From contig QFOD01000021.1 in assembly GCA_003241055.1 (NCBI GenBank), positions 1 through 64,000 of the forward strand: DNA of 64,000 bases, in the 5' to 3' direction. Made by a program: the position numbers and the translations under genes. This document shows positions 1 through 6,825 of this stretch, one piece after another; the first letter of the stretch is position 1; each line of letters opens with the position of its first letter. Under the pieces are notes generated by a model, which worked only from the letters and a program-made list of their open reading frames with translations, made no database searches and was not told where the DNA came from. Origin of the DNA: Roseateles depolymerans. GTDB lineage: Bacteria > Pseudomonadota > Gammaproteobacteria > Burkholderiales > Burkholderiaceae_C.

Positions 1-18
1 AGCGGCTTGTCGCTTGCC

Positions 19-49
19 ATCGTGTCCACCTAAGTTACGTGGACACGAT
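19..49. repeat. Perfect inverted repeat at left edge
   Basis: Two 11-base arms (ATCGTGTCCAC at 19-29 and GTGGACACGAT at 39-49) are exact reverse complements around a 9-base loop. On the minus strand an ATG lies just past it at 20 and opens a frame reading M-A-S-D-K-P before the window ends. The arrangement resembles the terminal repeat of an insertion sequence with its first gene starting straight away, but too little is visible to name an element. Confidence 0.6.
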
Positions 50-194
50 CCTTGCCGACGGGGCCGGCAGCTTCAAGGTGACTTGGCCAGACGCTTACGG
101 CCTGAGCCGGCAGGGCGGCCGCACCCAGCGCGGCCAGCGCCAGGCCGGCCAGCAGGCGGCGGGCTTGAGAGGGGATGAGGTGGGGGCGGGTCAT
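30..194 (-). CDS. Small exported protein, possibly truncated
   Basis: This encodes 54 residues from the ATG at 194. The N-terminus is a clear secretion signal: basic residues, a Leu/Ala-rich core at about 14-31 and an A-Q-A cleavage site near 33. That leaves only about 21 mature residues, and the last codons and the stop lie inside the inverted repeat at 19-49. The gene therefore looks like an exported protein whose coding region was cut by an inserted element. It could instead be a genuine tiny secreted peptide. I recognise no family. A TGTAGGAC motif lies about 90 bases upstream. Confidence 0.4.
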   Translation of the reverse strand: MTRPHLIPSQARRLLAGLALAALGAAALPAQAVSVWPSHLEAAGPVGKDRVHVT

Positions 195-285
195 GAGGGC
201 TCCTGAAAGCCGCAGCACCGGCTGCGGACCTGCCTATTCAACGTGGCGGCCGGGCCGCGGGTTGTCGGCGGCCGGGGGCCGGGCG

Positions 286-293
286 TGTAGGAC
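286..293. promoter_or_regulatory. TGTAGGAC motif, copy 1
   Basis: One of three TGTAGGAC octamers in the first 3 kb (others at 2190 and 2703). This one lies about 92 bases upstream of the start of the small exported protein. It is a half-site only; no good inverted partner follows. The link to the neighbouring LuxR-type regulator is inferred. Confidence 0.35.
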
Positions 294-302
294 GGGGCGC
301 CG

Positions 303-1706
303 TCAGACCGGCTCGACGGCGGGCTCGGTGGCCTGCGGCGCCTGGGCCGGCAGCCGCGCCAGCACCAGCGTGCCGGCGCCGGGCGCCGAATGCAGCTCCA
401 GGCTGCCGCCCAGGCTTTCGATGCGGTAGCGCATGCCCAGCAGGCCGTGGTGGCCGGGCGGCACGCCGGCGGGGTCGAAGCCGCGGCCGTCGTCCCGCAC
501 GCTGAGCTGCAGCCAGCCCTCGCCCTGCGTCAGTGCCACCCGCACCTGCTGTGCATGGGCGTGGCGCAGCACGTTGGTCAGCGCCTCCTGCACCAGCCGG
601 TACAGCGCCAGCCGGCCGGCGTCGTCGGTGCCCACCTCGCTCAGCTCCTGGGTCAGCTGCAGGCCGGAGCGCTGGCCGAACTCGCGCAGGAAGATCTCCA
701 GCGCCGGCGTGAGGCCGAGGTTGGCCAGCGCCGAGGGGCGCAGGTCCTCGATGATGCGGCGCTTCAGTGCGATGCCCTGGTCGATCAGGCCGCTCATGTG
801 CTGCAGCCGCTCGTCCAGCTCGGGCATGCCGTTGCGGGTGGTGCGGCGCACGCGGGCCACGTCCAGCTTGGCCGCGGTGAGCAGCGCGCCCAGCTCGTCG
901 TGCAGCTCGCGGGCCAGGTGGGCGCGTTCGTCCTCGCGCACCGTCTGCAGGTGGCGGGCCAGCTCGGTCAGGTCGGCGGTGCGGCGCGCCACCTCGGCGT
1001 CCAGCCGGTCGCGCTCCAGCCGCAGCTCGATGGCATGCAGCCGCCGTTCGGCCAGCAGCGCCTCGTTGCGGCGCAGGAACACGATGAGCCCGGCCAGGCT
1101 CAGCAGCGTCAGCCCCAGCACGCCCAGCCGGCCCAGCAGCAGCGAGCGGAACACCGCGTCGCGTTCGATGCCGATCTGGGTGAGCTCATGCCGGTCCAGG
1201 CGCTCGACGGCCTCGCGCACCGCCTGCATCTTTTCGCGGCCGATGTCGGATTCCATCAGCGTGCGCCAGGCCGTGGTCGAGCCGTCCCGGTACTCGGCCA
1301 CCACCAGTTGCAGTTCGGAGAGCTTCTCGTCGGTGCGCCGGCTGGCCTCGGCCACCAGTGCCTCCCACTCCGAGCTGGCGTACTGGCTGCGCAGCCGTTG
1401 CAGAACGGCCGGCAGCTCGCGCTCGGCGAGGTGCAGCGGCTCGAGATAGTTGTCGCGCCCGGTCAGCAGGAAGCCGCGCTGGGCGGTTTCGGCATCGGTG
1501 AGCAGCTCGCGCAGCTTCAGCCCCTCGTTGCGGGCGTTGTGCCGGGCCTGCACGTTGTCGAGTGCGCGATCGGCCAGCTGGAAGGCCACCTCGTTGACGG
1601 CCAGCACGGCCAGGGCGGCGAGGGCGGCGGCGGCGAGCGCCAGGCCGCGGCGGCGGCTCAGGCGGTCCAGCAGCGCACGCACGGGCTCAGCGCGCGACTG
1701 CGGCAT
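303..1706 (-). CDS. CHASE3 sensor histidine kinase (NarL/DesK type)
   Basis: This 467-residue membrane sensor kinase would phosphorylate a partner response regulator. A first membrane segment spans about 21-40, a helical extracytoplasmic region resembling CHASE3 about 41-188, and a second membrane segment about 191-211. A coiled linker then leads to a HisKA_3-type dimerisation domain with E-L-H-D-E-L-G around His269. The HATPase domain has an N-box near 374-383 and D-D-G-R-G-F at 405-410. HisKA_3 kinases normally pair with LuxR-type regulators, and such a regulator lies at 2776. The start overlaps the end of the receiver gene by 20 bases, so the two are probably translationally coupled. The signal sensed is unknown. 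Confidence 0.9.
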   Translation of the reverse strand: MPQSRAEPVRALLDRLSRRRGLALAAAALAALAVLAVNEVAFQLADRALDNVQARHNARNEGLKLRELLTDAETAQRGFLLTGRDNYLEPLHLAERELPAVLQRLRSQYASSEWEALVAEASRRTDEKLSELQLVVAEYRDGSTTAWRTLMESDIGREKMQAVREAVERLDRHELTQIGIERDAVFRSLLLGRLGVLGLTLLSLAGLIVFLRRNEALLAERRLHAIELRLERDRLDAEVARRTADLTELARHLQTVREDERAHLARELHDELGALLTAAKLDVARVRRTTRNGMPELDERLQHMSGLIDQGIALKRRIIEDLRPSALANLGLTPALEIFLREFGQRSGLQLTQELSEVGTDDAGRLALYRLVQEALTNVLRHAHAQQVRVALTQGEGWLQLSVRDDGRGFDPAGVPPGHHGLLGMRYRIESLGGSLELHSAPGAGTLVLARLPAQAPQATEPAVEPV

Positions 1707-2103
1707 TGCCGTCGGGACGGGGCTGGGCCTGATGGGCGACCTGTGCGCAGTGACTGATGAGGTCGTCCAGCTCGTGGCTCTTGTCGAACACCCGCGCCGC
1801 GCCCAGCTGGGTGCAGCGGCGGCGCATCTCGTCGGTGGCGTAGTTGGTCAGCACCACCAGCTCGCCCGGCACGCTGAGCTCGCGCGCGGCGGCCAGCACG
1901 CCCAGGCCCGAGCCGCTGCGCAGGAAGACGTCGACGATGATCAGGTCGGCGCCCGACGGCGTCTGCCGCAGCCATCGCACCGCGCCGGCCTCGTCCGGCA
2001 CCGTGCCCACCACCTCCACCTCGGCCAGCTCCTCGAGCGTGGCCACGAGGTTCTCCAGGATGACGGGACTGTCTTCGACGATGAAGGCTTTGAGTGCAGG
2101 CAT
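1687..2103 (-). CDS. Stand-alone receiver-domain response regulator
   Basis: This 138-residue protein is a single CheY-like receiver with no output domain. The acidic pocket is Glu10/Asp11, the phospho-acceptor is Asp58 in I-I-V-D-V-F, the conserved Thr is Thr86 and the conserved Lys is Lys108. A short Pro/Ala tail follows. It is first in an operon with the histidine kinase (20-base overlap). A lone receiver beside a kinase and a separate full LuxR-type regulator suggests a phosphate sink or a branched relay. A half-palindromic TGTAGGAC site lies about 87 bases upstream of its start. Confidence 0.88.
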   Translation of the reverse strand: MPALKAFIVEDSPVILENLVATLEELAEVEVVGTVPDEAGAVRWLRQTPSGADLIIVDVFLRSGSGLGVLAAARELSVPGELVVLTNYATDEMRRRCTQLGAARVFDKSHELDDLISHCAQVAHQAQPRPDGNAAVAR

Positions 2104-2189
2104 GGCCCGGCGCGGAATAAGGGTGCGAGGACGGTGGCAAGTATGTACTGCTTCCCGGTGGGGCCGACCGGGTGGGGAGCGCGTCGCGA

Positions 2190-2205
2190 TGTAGGACGAA
2201 TCCTA
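2190..2205. promoter_or_regulatory. TGTAGGAC motif, copy 2 (palindromic)
   Basis: TAGGA-CGAA-TCCTA forms perfect 5-base arms at 2192-2196 and 2201-2205, about 87 bases upstream of the receiver/kinase operon. It is the best copy of the motif. Palindromes with a short spacer are typical of NarL/FixJ-family dimers, so the regulator encoded at 2776 is the natural candidate. That assignment is inference. Confidence 0.5.
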
Positions 2206-2246
2206 GGACCGGAGGGGCGCTACCTCCAGCCCGCATCGCGGGCGCT

Positions 2247-2260
2247 CCCCGTGAGCGGGG
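2247..2260 (-). terminator. GC hairpin after the BON lipoprotein gene
   Basis: CCCCG-TGAG-CGGGG forms a short stem-loop starting 6 bases beyond the stop codon of the BON gene. There is no T-tract, so it is at best a weak terminator or a 3'-end stabiliser. Confidence 0.25.
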
Positions 2261-2265
2261 CGGCG

Positions 2266-2586
2266 TCAGCTGGGGCGCACGACGATGTTGTTGTGCACGG
2301 CCACGACGCCCGGGGTGCCGCGGGCCAGCTTCTCGGCCATGTCGCGCTCGTTGGCACTCTTGGCGAAGCCCGACAGCTGCACCGTGCCCTTGAGCGTCTC
2401 GACCTGGATGGCCATGGCGCTCACCTCCTCGTTGCTGGCGAACTTGGCCTTGACCCGGGTGGTCAGCGTGGCGTCGTCGACATAGGCGCCGACGGTCTCC
2501 TGGTCGCGCACGACGGCGCAGCCGGTGGTGGCCAGCAGGCCGGCGAGGGCGCCGCTCAGGGCGAGGGTGGCAAGAGTCTTGTTCAT
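2266..2586 (-). CDS. BON-domain lipoprotein (OsmY-like)
   Basis: This encodes 106 residues. A signal peptide ends in a lipobox, L-A-T-T-G-C, with the lipidated Cys at 23. The rest is a single BON domain (about 34-104), recognisable from its pattern of a charged helix, V-x-T-x-K-G-T-V-x-L-S-G, then a V-x-x-V-x-N-x-I ending. BON domains occur in periplasmic stress proteins such as OsmY and are thought to bind membranes. A good AGGAG ribosome site precedes the ATG. It is divergent from the LuxR-type regulator, with a TGTAGGAC motif between them, which suggests it is an output gene of this two-component locus. Confidence 0.85.
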   Translation of the reverse strand: MNKTLATLALSGALAGLLATTGCAVVRDQETVGAYVDDATLTTRVKAKFASNEEVSAMAIQVETLKGTVQLSGFAKSANERDMAEKLARGTPGVVAVHNNIVVRPS

Positions 2587-2702
2587 GGAATCTCCTTTCG
2601 GTGAAACCGGACCCGTGGGTCGGTGCCTTGACTATGGTGGGCGCGCCGTCCCGGCCGGCTCAGCCGACGGCGGCACCGGCTGTCGGACGCCTCCGCGCCG
2701 CG

Positions 2703-2710
2703 TGTAGGAC
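2703..2710. promoter_or_regulatory. TGTAGGAC motif, copy 3
   Basis: The octamer sits between the divergent BON lipoprotein and response-regulator genes, 66 bases before the regulator start and 117 bases before the lipoprotein start. A single site here could serve autoregulation and control of the lipoprotein together. Confidence 0.4.
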
Positions 2711-2775
2711 GCCAGGCCTCGCCCGGGGCGCGTGGCGCTGCTACGCTCGCGGCCTTTGAAACCCTTGTATTCGCC

Positions 2776-3414
2776 ATGATCCGCATCGGCATCGTCGACG
2801 ACCACGCCATCGTGCGCACCGGACTGCGCCAGTACCTGTCCGACCATGTGGACCTGCGCGTGACCGGCGAGGGCGCCAGCGGCAAGGATGCGCTGGAGCT
2901 GGCCCGCGGTGGCGAGGTGGACGTGCTGCTGCTCGACATCTCCATGCCCGACCAGAGCGGCGTGGATGCGCTGGCGGCCATCAAGGCCCGCTTTCCGGAC
3001 CTGCCGGTGTTGATCCTCAGTGGCTTCCCGGAGGCGCACTACGCGACGACGCTGCTGAAGCAGGGGGCGAGCGGCTACCTGAACAAGGAATGCGACCCGG
3101 AGGAGATCGCGGACGCGATCCGCATGGTCGCGCGCGGACGGCGCTACATCAGCCCGGCGGTGGCCGAGCAACTGGCGGATTCGGTGGTGGGCGGCGGCAG
3201 CGTCGAGAGGCTGCCGCACGAGGCGCTGTCGGAGCGCGAGCTGCAGGTGTTCCTGCGCCTGGCCAAGGGCGAGACGGTCGGTCACATCGCCGAGGCGCTG
3301 TTCCTCAGCGTGAAGACGGTGTCGACCTACCGCACGCGCGTGCTGGAGAAGCTGTCGCTGCAGACGAACAGCGACCTGACCTACTACGCGCTGAAGAACG
3401 GCCTGATTCAGTAG
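2776..3414 (+). CDS. LuxR/NarL-family response regulator
   Basis: This 212-residue two-domain regulator has a receiver at 1-120, with acidic pocket Asp8/Asp9, phospho-acceptor Asp54 in L-L-L-D-I-S-M-P, Ser82 and Lys104. A LuxR-type helix-turn-helix follows at about 147-210, with L-S-E-R-E-L-Q-V-F and the recognition helix in S-V-K-T-V-S-T-Y-R-T-R. It matches the HisKA_3 kinase at 303-1706 in type and is the likely DNA-binding output of the locus. Its last bases overlap a small convergent gene. Confidence 0.9.
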   Translation: MIRIGIVDDHAIVRTGLRQYLSDHVDLRVTGEGASGKDALELARGGEVDVLLLDISMPDQSGVDALAAIKARFPDLPVLILSGFPEAHYATTLLKQGASGYLNKECDPEEIADAIRMVARGRRYISPAVAEQLADSVVGGGSVERLPHEALSERELQVFLRLAKGETVGHIAEALFLSVKTVSTYRTRVLEKLSLQTNSDLTYYALKNGLIQ

Positions 3415-3626
3415 GCCTGGGCCGGCTCGCCGCCGGGTGCCGGGTCGGTGTCGGCCAGCACCCACGGCAGCGCCGATTCGTAGCCGAGATCGACCTCGGC
3501 GGCACCGGGCGCCTGGCGGCTGCCCCAGCGCGACAGCAGGCCGGCCCAGCGCGAGCGGGGCTTGGGGCTGCCAGTGGACGGCGACAGCGAGGAAACATCA
3601 GGCAGGGGGCGGGCAGTGGCGGCCAT
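3408..3626 (-). CDS. Small hypothetical protein
   Basis: This encodes 72 residues rich in Pro, Ser and Arg, from an ATG at 3626. It has no signal peptide, no membrane segment and no family I recognise. The C-terminal part (D-L-G-Y-E-S-A-L-P-W-V-L) looks more protein-like than the low-complexity N-terminus. It converges on the response regulator and overlaps its last 7 bases. It could be a chance frame in GC-rich DNA. Confidence 0.35.
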   Translation of the reverse strand: MAATARPLPDVSSLSPSTGSPKPRSRWAGLLSRWGSRQAPGAAEVDLGYESALPWVLADTDPAPGGEPAQAY

Positions 3627-3734
3627 GGGGGGCTCCGGCGATGACGTGGAGCCCAGTCTGGGCGACCGCGCGTTGCGGCACTGTCGGCCAGCGGCGGCGT
3701 GGTTTGTCAGCCGAGGCCTACATCGTGCGCGGCT

Positions 3735-5345
3735 TCAGCCGGCGAGTGCGGCGTCCAGCAGCGCGGCGGCCTGCGGCAGCGGCTGGGTGCCGAGCAGTCG
3801 GCCGTCGGCGCCAAAGCGGGTCGTGACGAAGGCGTCGGCCGCCGTCGTGCCCGCCTGCTGGCGCATCAGCACGGCCTGGGCGCACAGCACCAGGTCTTGC
3901 GCGATGCGACGGGCCTGCGGCTCCAGGTCGGCCGGGTCGCCGCCGAGACGCTGGCCGAGTCGGGTCAGCGTGGCGCGCACCGGGGCGTCGTCCGTGCCCG
4001 CCCGCAGTTCTTCCAGCAGCCCGAGCGCCACCTCGGGCTCACGTGCCACGGCACGCAGCACGTCGAGCGCCATCACGTTGCCCGAGCCTTCCCAGATGGA
4101 GTTCACCGGTGCCTCGCGGTACAGGCGCGCCAGCACGCCGTCCTCCACATAGCCGTTGCCGCCCAGCAGCTCCATGGCCTCGCCCGTGCACTCGATGGCG
4201 CGCTTGCAGACCCACAGCTTGGCCGCCGGCGTCATCAGGCGCTGCCAGGCGGGCTCGCCGGCTTCGAAACCCTGGGCCAGGCGCAGCATCAGGCGCATCG
4301 CCGCCTCGCTCTCCAGCGCCAGATCGGCCAGCACGGTCTGCATCAGCGGCTGCTCGGCCAGCCGGCGGCCGAAGGCCTGGCGGTGGCGCGCGTTGTGCAG
4401 CGCCTGCACCAGGCCGGCGCGCAGCAGCGCGGCGCTGCCGATCACGCAGTTCAGCCGCGTGTAGCCGGCCATCTCCACCAGGGTGGCGATGCCGCGGCCT
4501 TCGTCGCCGACCCGCTGCGCCCAGGCGTCGTGGAACTCCACCTCGCTGCTGGCATTGCTGCGGTTGCCCAGCTTGTCCTTGAGGCGCAAGACCTGGATCG
4601 CGTTGCGGCTGCCGTCGGGGCGGTAGCGCGGCAGCCAGAAGCAGGTGGGCCCGGCGGGCGCGCGGGCCAGCACCAGATGGGAATCGCTGCCTGGTGCCGA
4701 GAAGAACCATTTGTGCCCGCTGAGGCGCCAGCTGCCGTCGGCCTGCTCCACGGCAACGGTCTGCACGCGGCGCAGGTCGGAGCCCCCCTGCTTCTCGGTC
4801 ATGCCCATGCCGATCCAGATCGACGACTTGGCCGCCAGCGGCAGCTCGCGGGGGTCGTGATCGGTGCTGAACAGCTGCGCCCGCAGCGGTTCGAACAGCG
4901 CCGGCTGCCTCTGCAGCACCGGGATCGCGGCCTGGGTCATCGTGGCCGGGCACAGCGAACCGGCCTCCACCTGCCCATGCAGATAGAAGCCGGCGGCGAA
5001 GGCGGCCCAGCGCCCCGGCACCGCGCTGGCGAAGGGCGCGGCGATCAGCCCCTCGCCACGGATCAGCGCCAGCAGCTCGTGCCAGGCCGGATGGAACTCG
5101 ACCACATCCAGCCGCCGGCCACGCGCGTCCAGCTGGCGCAGCTGCGGGCCCGTGCGGTTGGCCTCGCGAGCGAGCTGCGCCAGCTCGGTGCTGCCCAGCC
5201 GTTCGCCGTAGCGCTCAAGCGCCGGCAGGGCCGCGGGGGCGGCGCGCTGCAGGCTCGCCCGCAGGGACGGGTCGGTGGCCAACAGGTTGTGTCCGACCCA
5301 GTCGTCGACCAGATTGGCGGTGTCGTCGGGAGCGGCCATGTTCAT
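3735..5345 (-). CDS. aidB: AidB-type acyl-CoA dehydrogenase family flavoprotein
   Basis: This encodes 536 residues from the ATG at 5345, close to the 541 of E. coli AidB. It follows AidB closely: F-H-P-A-W-H, H-x-Q-V-E-A-G-S-L-C-P, G-M-G-M-T-E-K-Q-G-G-S-D, G-H-K-W-F-F-S, L-K-D-K-L-G-N-R-S-N-A-S and P-V-N-S-I-W-E-G-S-G-N. AidB is an FAD protein of the adaptive response to DNA alkylation; it binds DNA and probably protects it. No ada or alkB gene is in the window. A longer in-frame start at 5498 would overlap the divergent M15 peptidase gene; 5345 was chosen because the N-terminal length then matches AidB. Confidence 0.9.
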   Translation of the reverse strand: MNMAAPDDTANLVDDWVGHNLLATDPSLRASLQRAAPAALPALERYGERLGSTELAQLAREANRTGPQLRQLDARGRRLDVVEFHPAWHELLALIRGEGLIAAPFASAVPGRWAAFAAGFYLHGQVEAGSLCPATMTQAAIPVLQRQPALFEPLRAQLFSTDHDPRELPLAAKSSIWIGMGMTEKQGGSDLRRVQTVAVEQADGSWRLSGHKWFFSAPGSDSHLVLARAPAGPTCFWLPRYRPDGSRNAIQVLRLKDKLGNRSNASSEVEFHDAWAQRVGDEGRGIATLVEMAGYTRLNCVIGSAALLRAGLVQALHNARHRQAFGRRLAEQPLMQTVLADLALESEAAMRLMLRLAQGFEAGEPAWQRLMTPAAKLWVCKRAIECTGEAMELLGGNGYVEDGVLARLYREAPVNSIWEGSGNVMALDVLRAVAREPEVALGLLEELRAGTDDAPVRATLTRLGQRLGGDPADLEPQARRIAQDLVLCAQAVLMRQQAGTTAADAFVTTRFGADGRLLGTQPLPQAAALLDAALAG

Positions 5346-5496
5346 CTCGTGCAGGAGGCAGGCTGGAGGCAGGCGGCCATCATCGGCCGCGCTCAGGCCG
5401 GTGGGGACGGGGTTTTCCGCCGACATCCCATGAATACCGGATAGGCGCGCCCGGCCTGCGCGACAGAATGCTCGCGCCACTTCCGGGAGGTCTGCC

Positions 5497-6309
5497 ATGC
5501 CTGAGCTCAGCGCGTCGGTCGGTCAGGGCGGCGTCAATCGCCGCGAGGATGTGCTGCTGGTCCAGCAGCTGCTGGTGGCGCGCGGCTACACGACGCTCGG
5601 CGCACCCAGTGGGGTCTGCGATGACGCCACGGTGGCAGCCCTGCGCGCCTACCAGGCCGGGTTTATGGCGCGGCCCGACGCCCGCGTGGACCCGGGCGGC
5701 AACACCTGGCGCCATCTGTCGGCCAGCTATACCGGGCAGGCGCCGCAGCCGCCGGCCGCCGGTGCCGATCTGCTGCGGCCGGTGCCGCGGCCCGTGCAGG
5801 GCATCAACCAGGGGCTGACGGCGGTCAGCAATGCCTACATGCTGTCGGCGCTGGGCTCACCCCTGCTGGACGGGGGCTACAGCTCGCTGTGCCAGGTGCC
5901 CACGCTGCCTCGGCTGCGCCGCCATCTGGTGACGGACACGGTGGGGCCGTTCCGCGTGACCGGGCTGGTGCCGGCGGTGCTGAGCCTGAAGGCGGTGATG
6001 GCCGATATCCAGGCCGAGCAGCCGGCGGCCTACGCGGCGCTCGGGACGGCGGGCATGCTGTGCTGTCGCCTGGTGCGCGGCTCCGACACCGCCATTTCCA
6101 ACCACTCCTGGGGCACGGCGATCGACCTGACCCTGAACGGCGTGCTCGATGCCTACGGCGACGACCGGGTGCAGTATGGGCTGACGCTGATCGCGCCCAT
6201 CTTCAATCGCCATGGCTGGTATTGGGGCGCGGCCTTCAGCAAGGAGGACGGCATGCACTTCGAGGGCAGTCGCGCGCTGGTCGAGCAGTGGCTGGCGACG
6301 CTTGACTGA
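5497..6309 (+). CDS. M15-type (VanY-like) D,D-carboxypeptidase with peptidoglycan-binding domain
   Basis: This encodes 270 residues. Residues about 10-75 form a peptidoglycan-binding-type helical domain (Q-x-L-L-V-A-R-G-Y ... V-A-A-L-R-A-Y-Q). The C-terminal half is a zinc D,D-peptidase of the M15 type, with S-N-H-S-W-G-T-A-I-D supplying the HxxxxxxD ligands and D-G-M-H-F-E the second His. There is no signal peptide, which fits an endolysin-like or injected enzyme as much as a housekeeping one. A GGGAGG ribosome site precedes the ATG. It is followed by a small exported protein gene that overlaps its stop. Confidence 0.82.
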   Translation: MPELSASVGQGGVNRREDVLLVQQLLVARGYTTLGAPSGVCDDATVAALRAYQAGFMARPDARVDPGGNTWRHLSASYTGQAPQPPAAGADLLRPVPRPVQGINQGLTAVSNAYMLSALGSPLLDGGYSSLCQVPTLPRLRRHLVTDTVGPFRVTGLVPAVLSLKAVMADIQAEQPAAYAALGTAGMLCCRLVRGSDTAISNHSWGTAIDLTLNGVLDAYGDDRVQYGLTLIAPIFNRHGWYWGAAFSKEDGMHFEGSRALVEQWLATLD

Positions 6310-6805
6310 CCCAGCAGCGCCGCGACGGTCGGCCCGCCTGTGGCGGGCGGGCCGGATGGTGCTGGCGATGGCTCTGGCGACGGCGGGCAGTCTCGCCGGT
6401 GCCGAGCCCGCGCTGGTGGGGGCGCGGGCCTGCCGCTTCGAGGCGCCGCCCGACTGGCCACGGGCGTCCCTGGTCTGGGCGGGTGACTGTGCCGACGGGC
6501 TGGCCGACGGGCGTGGCGTGCTCCGTGCCTACCAGCGGGGCGCGGTGGTGCGCAGCTTCTTCGGCCGGCTGCAGCGGGGGCGTCTGCTGTTCGGCGTGAC
6601 CAGCCTGGACGGCGGCTACCAGGCCGGCAGCTACGACGCGGGCCGTCTGGTGCCCGGTGCCGGGCGTGACGAGATCATCCTGGCCTTCGACGAAGCGGCC
6701 GCCGCGGCACGCGCGCTGGCGGAGCAATACCGGCAGCGGGGCCAGACAGCCTCCGCACGCTTCTATGACGAGCAGGCGCGGCAGCTGGCCGCGCAGATGG
6801 ACTGA
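6302..6805 (+). CDS. Hypothetical exported protein
   Basis: The preferred start is the TTG at 6302, which overlaps the end of the M15 gene and gives 167 residues with a good signal peptide: basic residues to about 18, hydrophobic core 19-31, A-G-A cleavage. An ATG at 6356 is the alternative and would drop the basic region. The mature part has a stretch resembling MORN/edge-repeat proteins (C-x-D-G-x-A-D-G-R-G-V-L-R-A-Y) and ends in an Ala/Gln-rich helix. The function is unknown. The coupling to the M15 peptidase suggests a cell-envelope role. Confidence 0.6.
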   Translation: MTDPAAPRRSARLWRAGRMVLAMALATAGSLAGAEPALVGARACRFEAPPDWPRASLVWAGDCADGLADGRGVLRAYQRGAVVRSFFGRLQRGRLLFGVTSLDGGYQAGSYDAGRLVPGAGRDEIILAFDEAAAAARALAEQYRQRGQTASARFYDEQARQLAAQMD

Positions 6806-6825
6806 GGGACTGCGGGACGAGGGCC

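Noticed and set aside
2632..3465. 277-codon minus-strand frame opposite the LuxR-type regulator
   Set aside because: It is a shadow frame; the plus strand shows a full receiver and LuxR helix-turn-helix.
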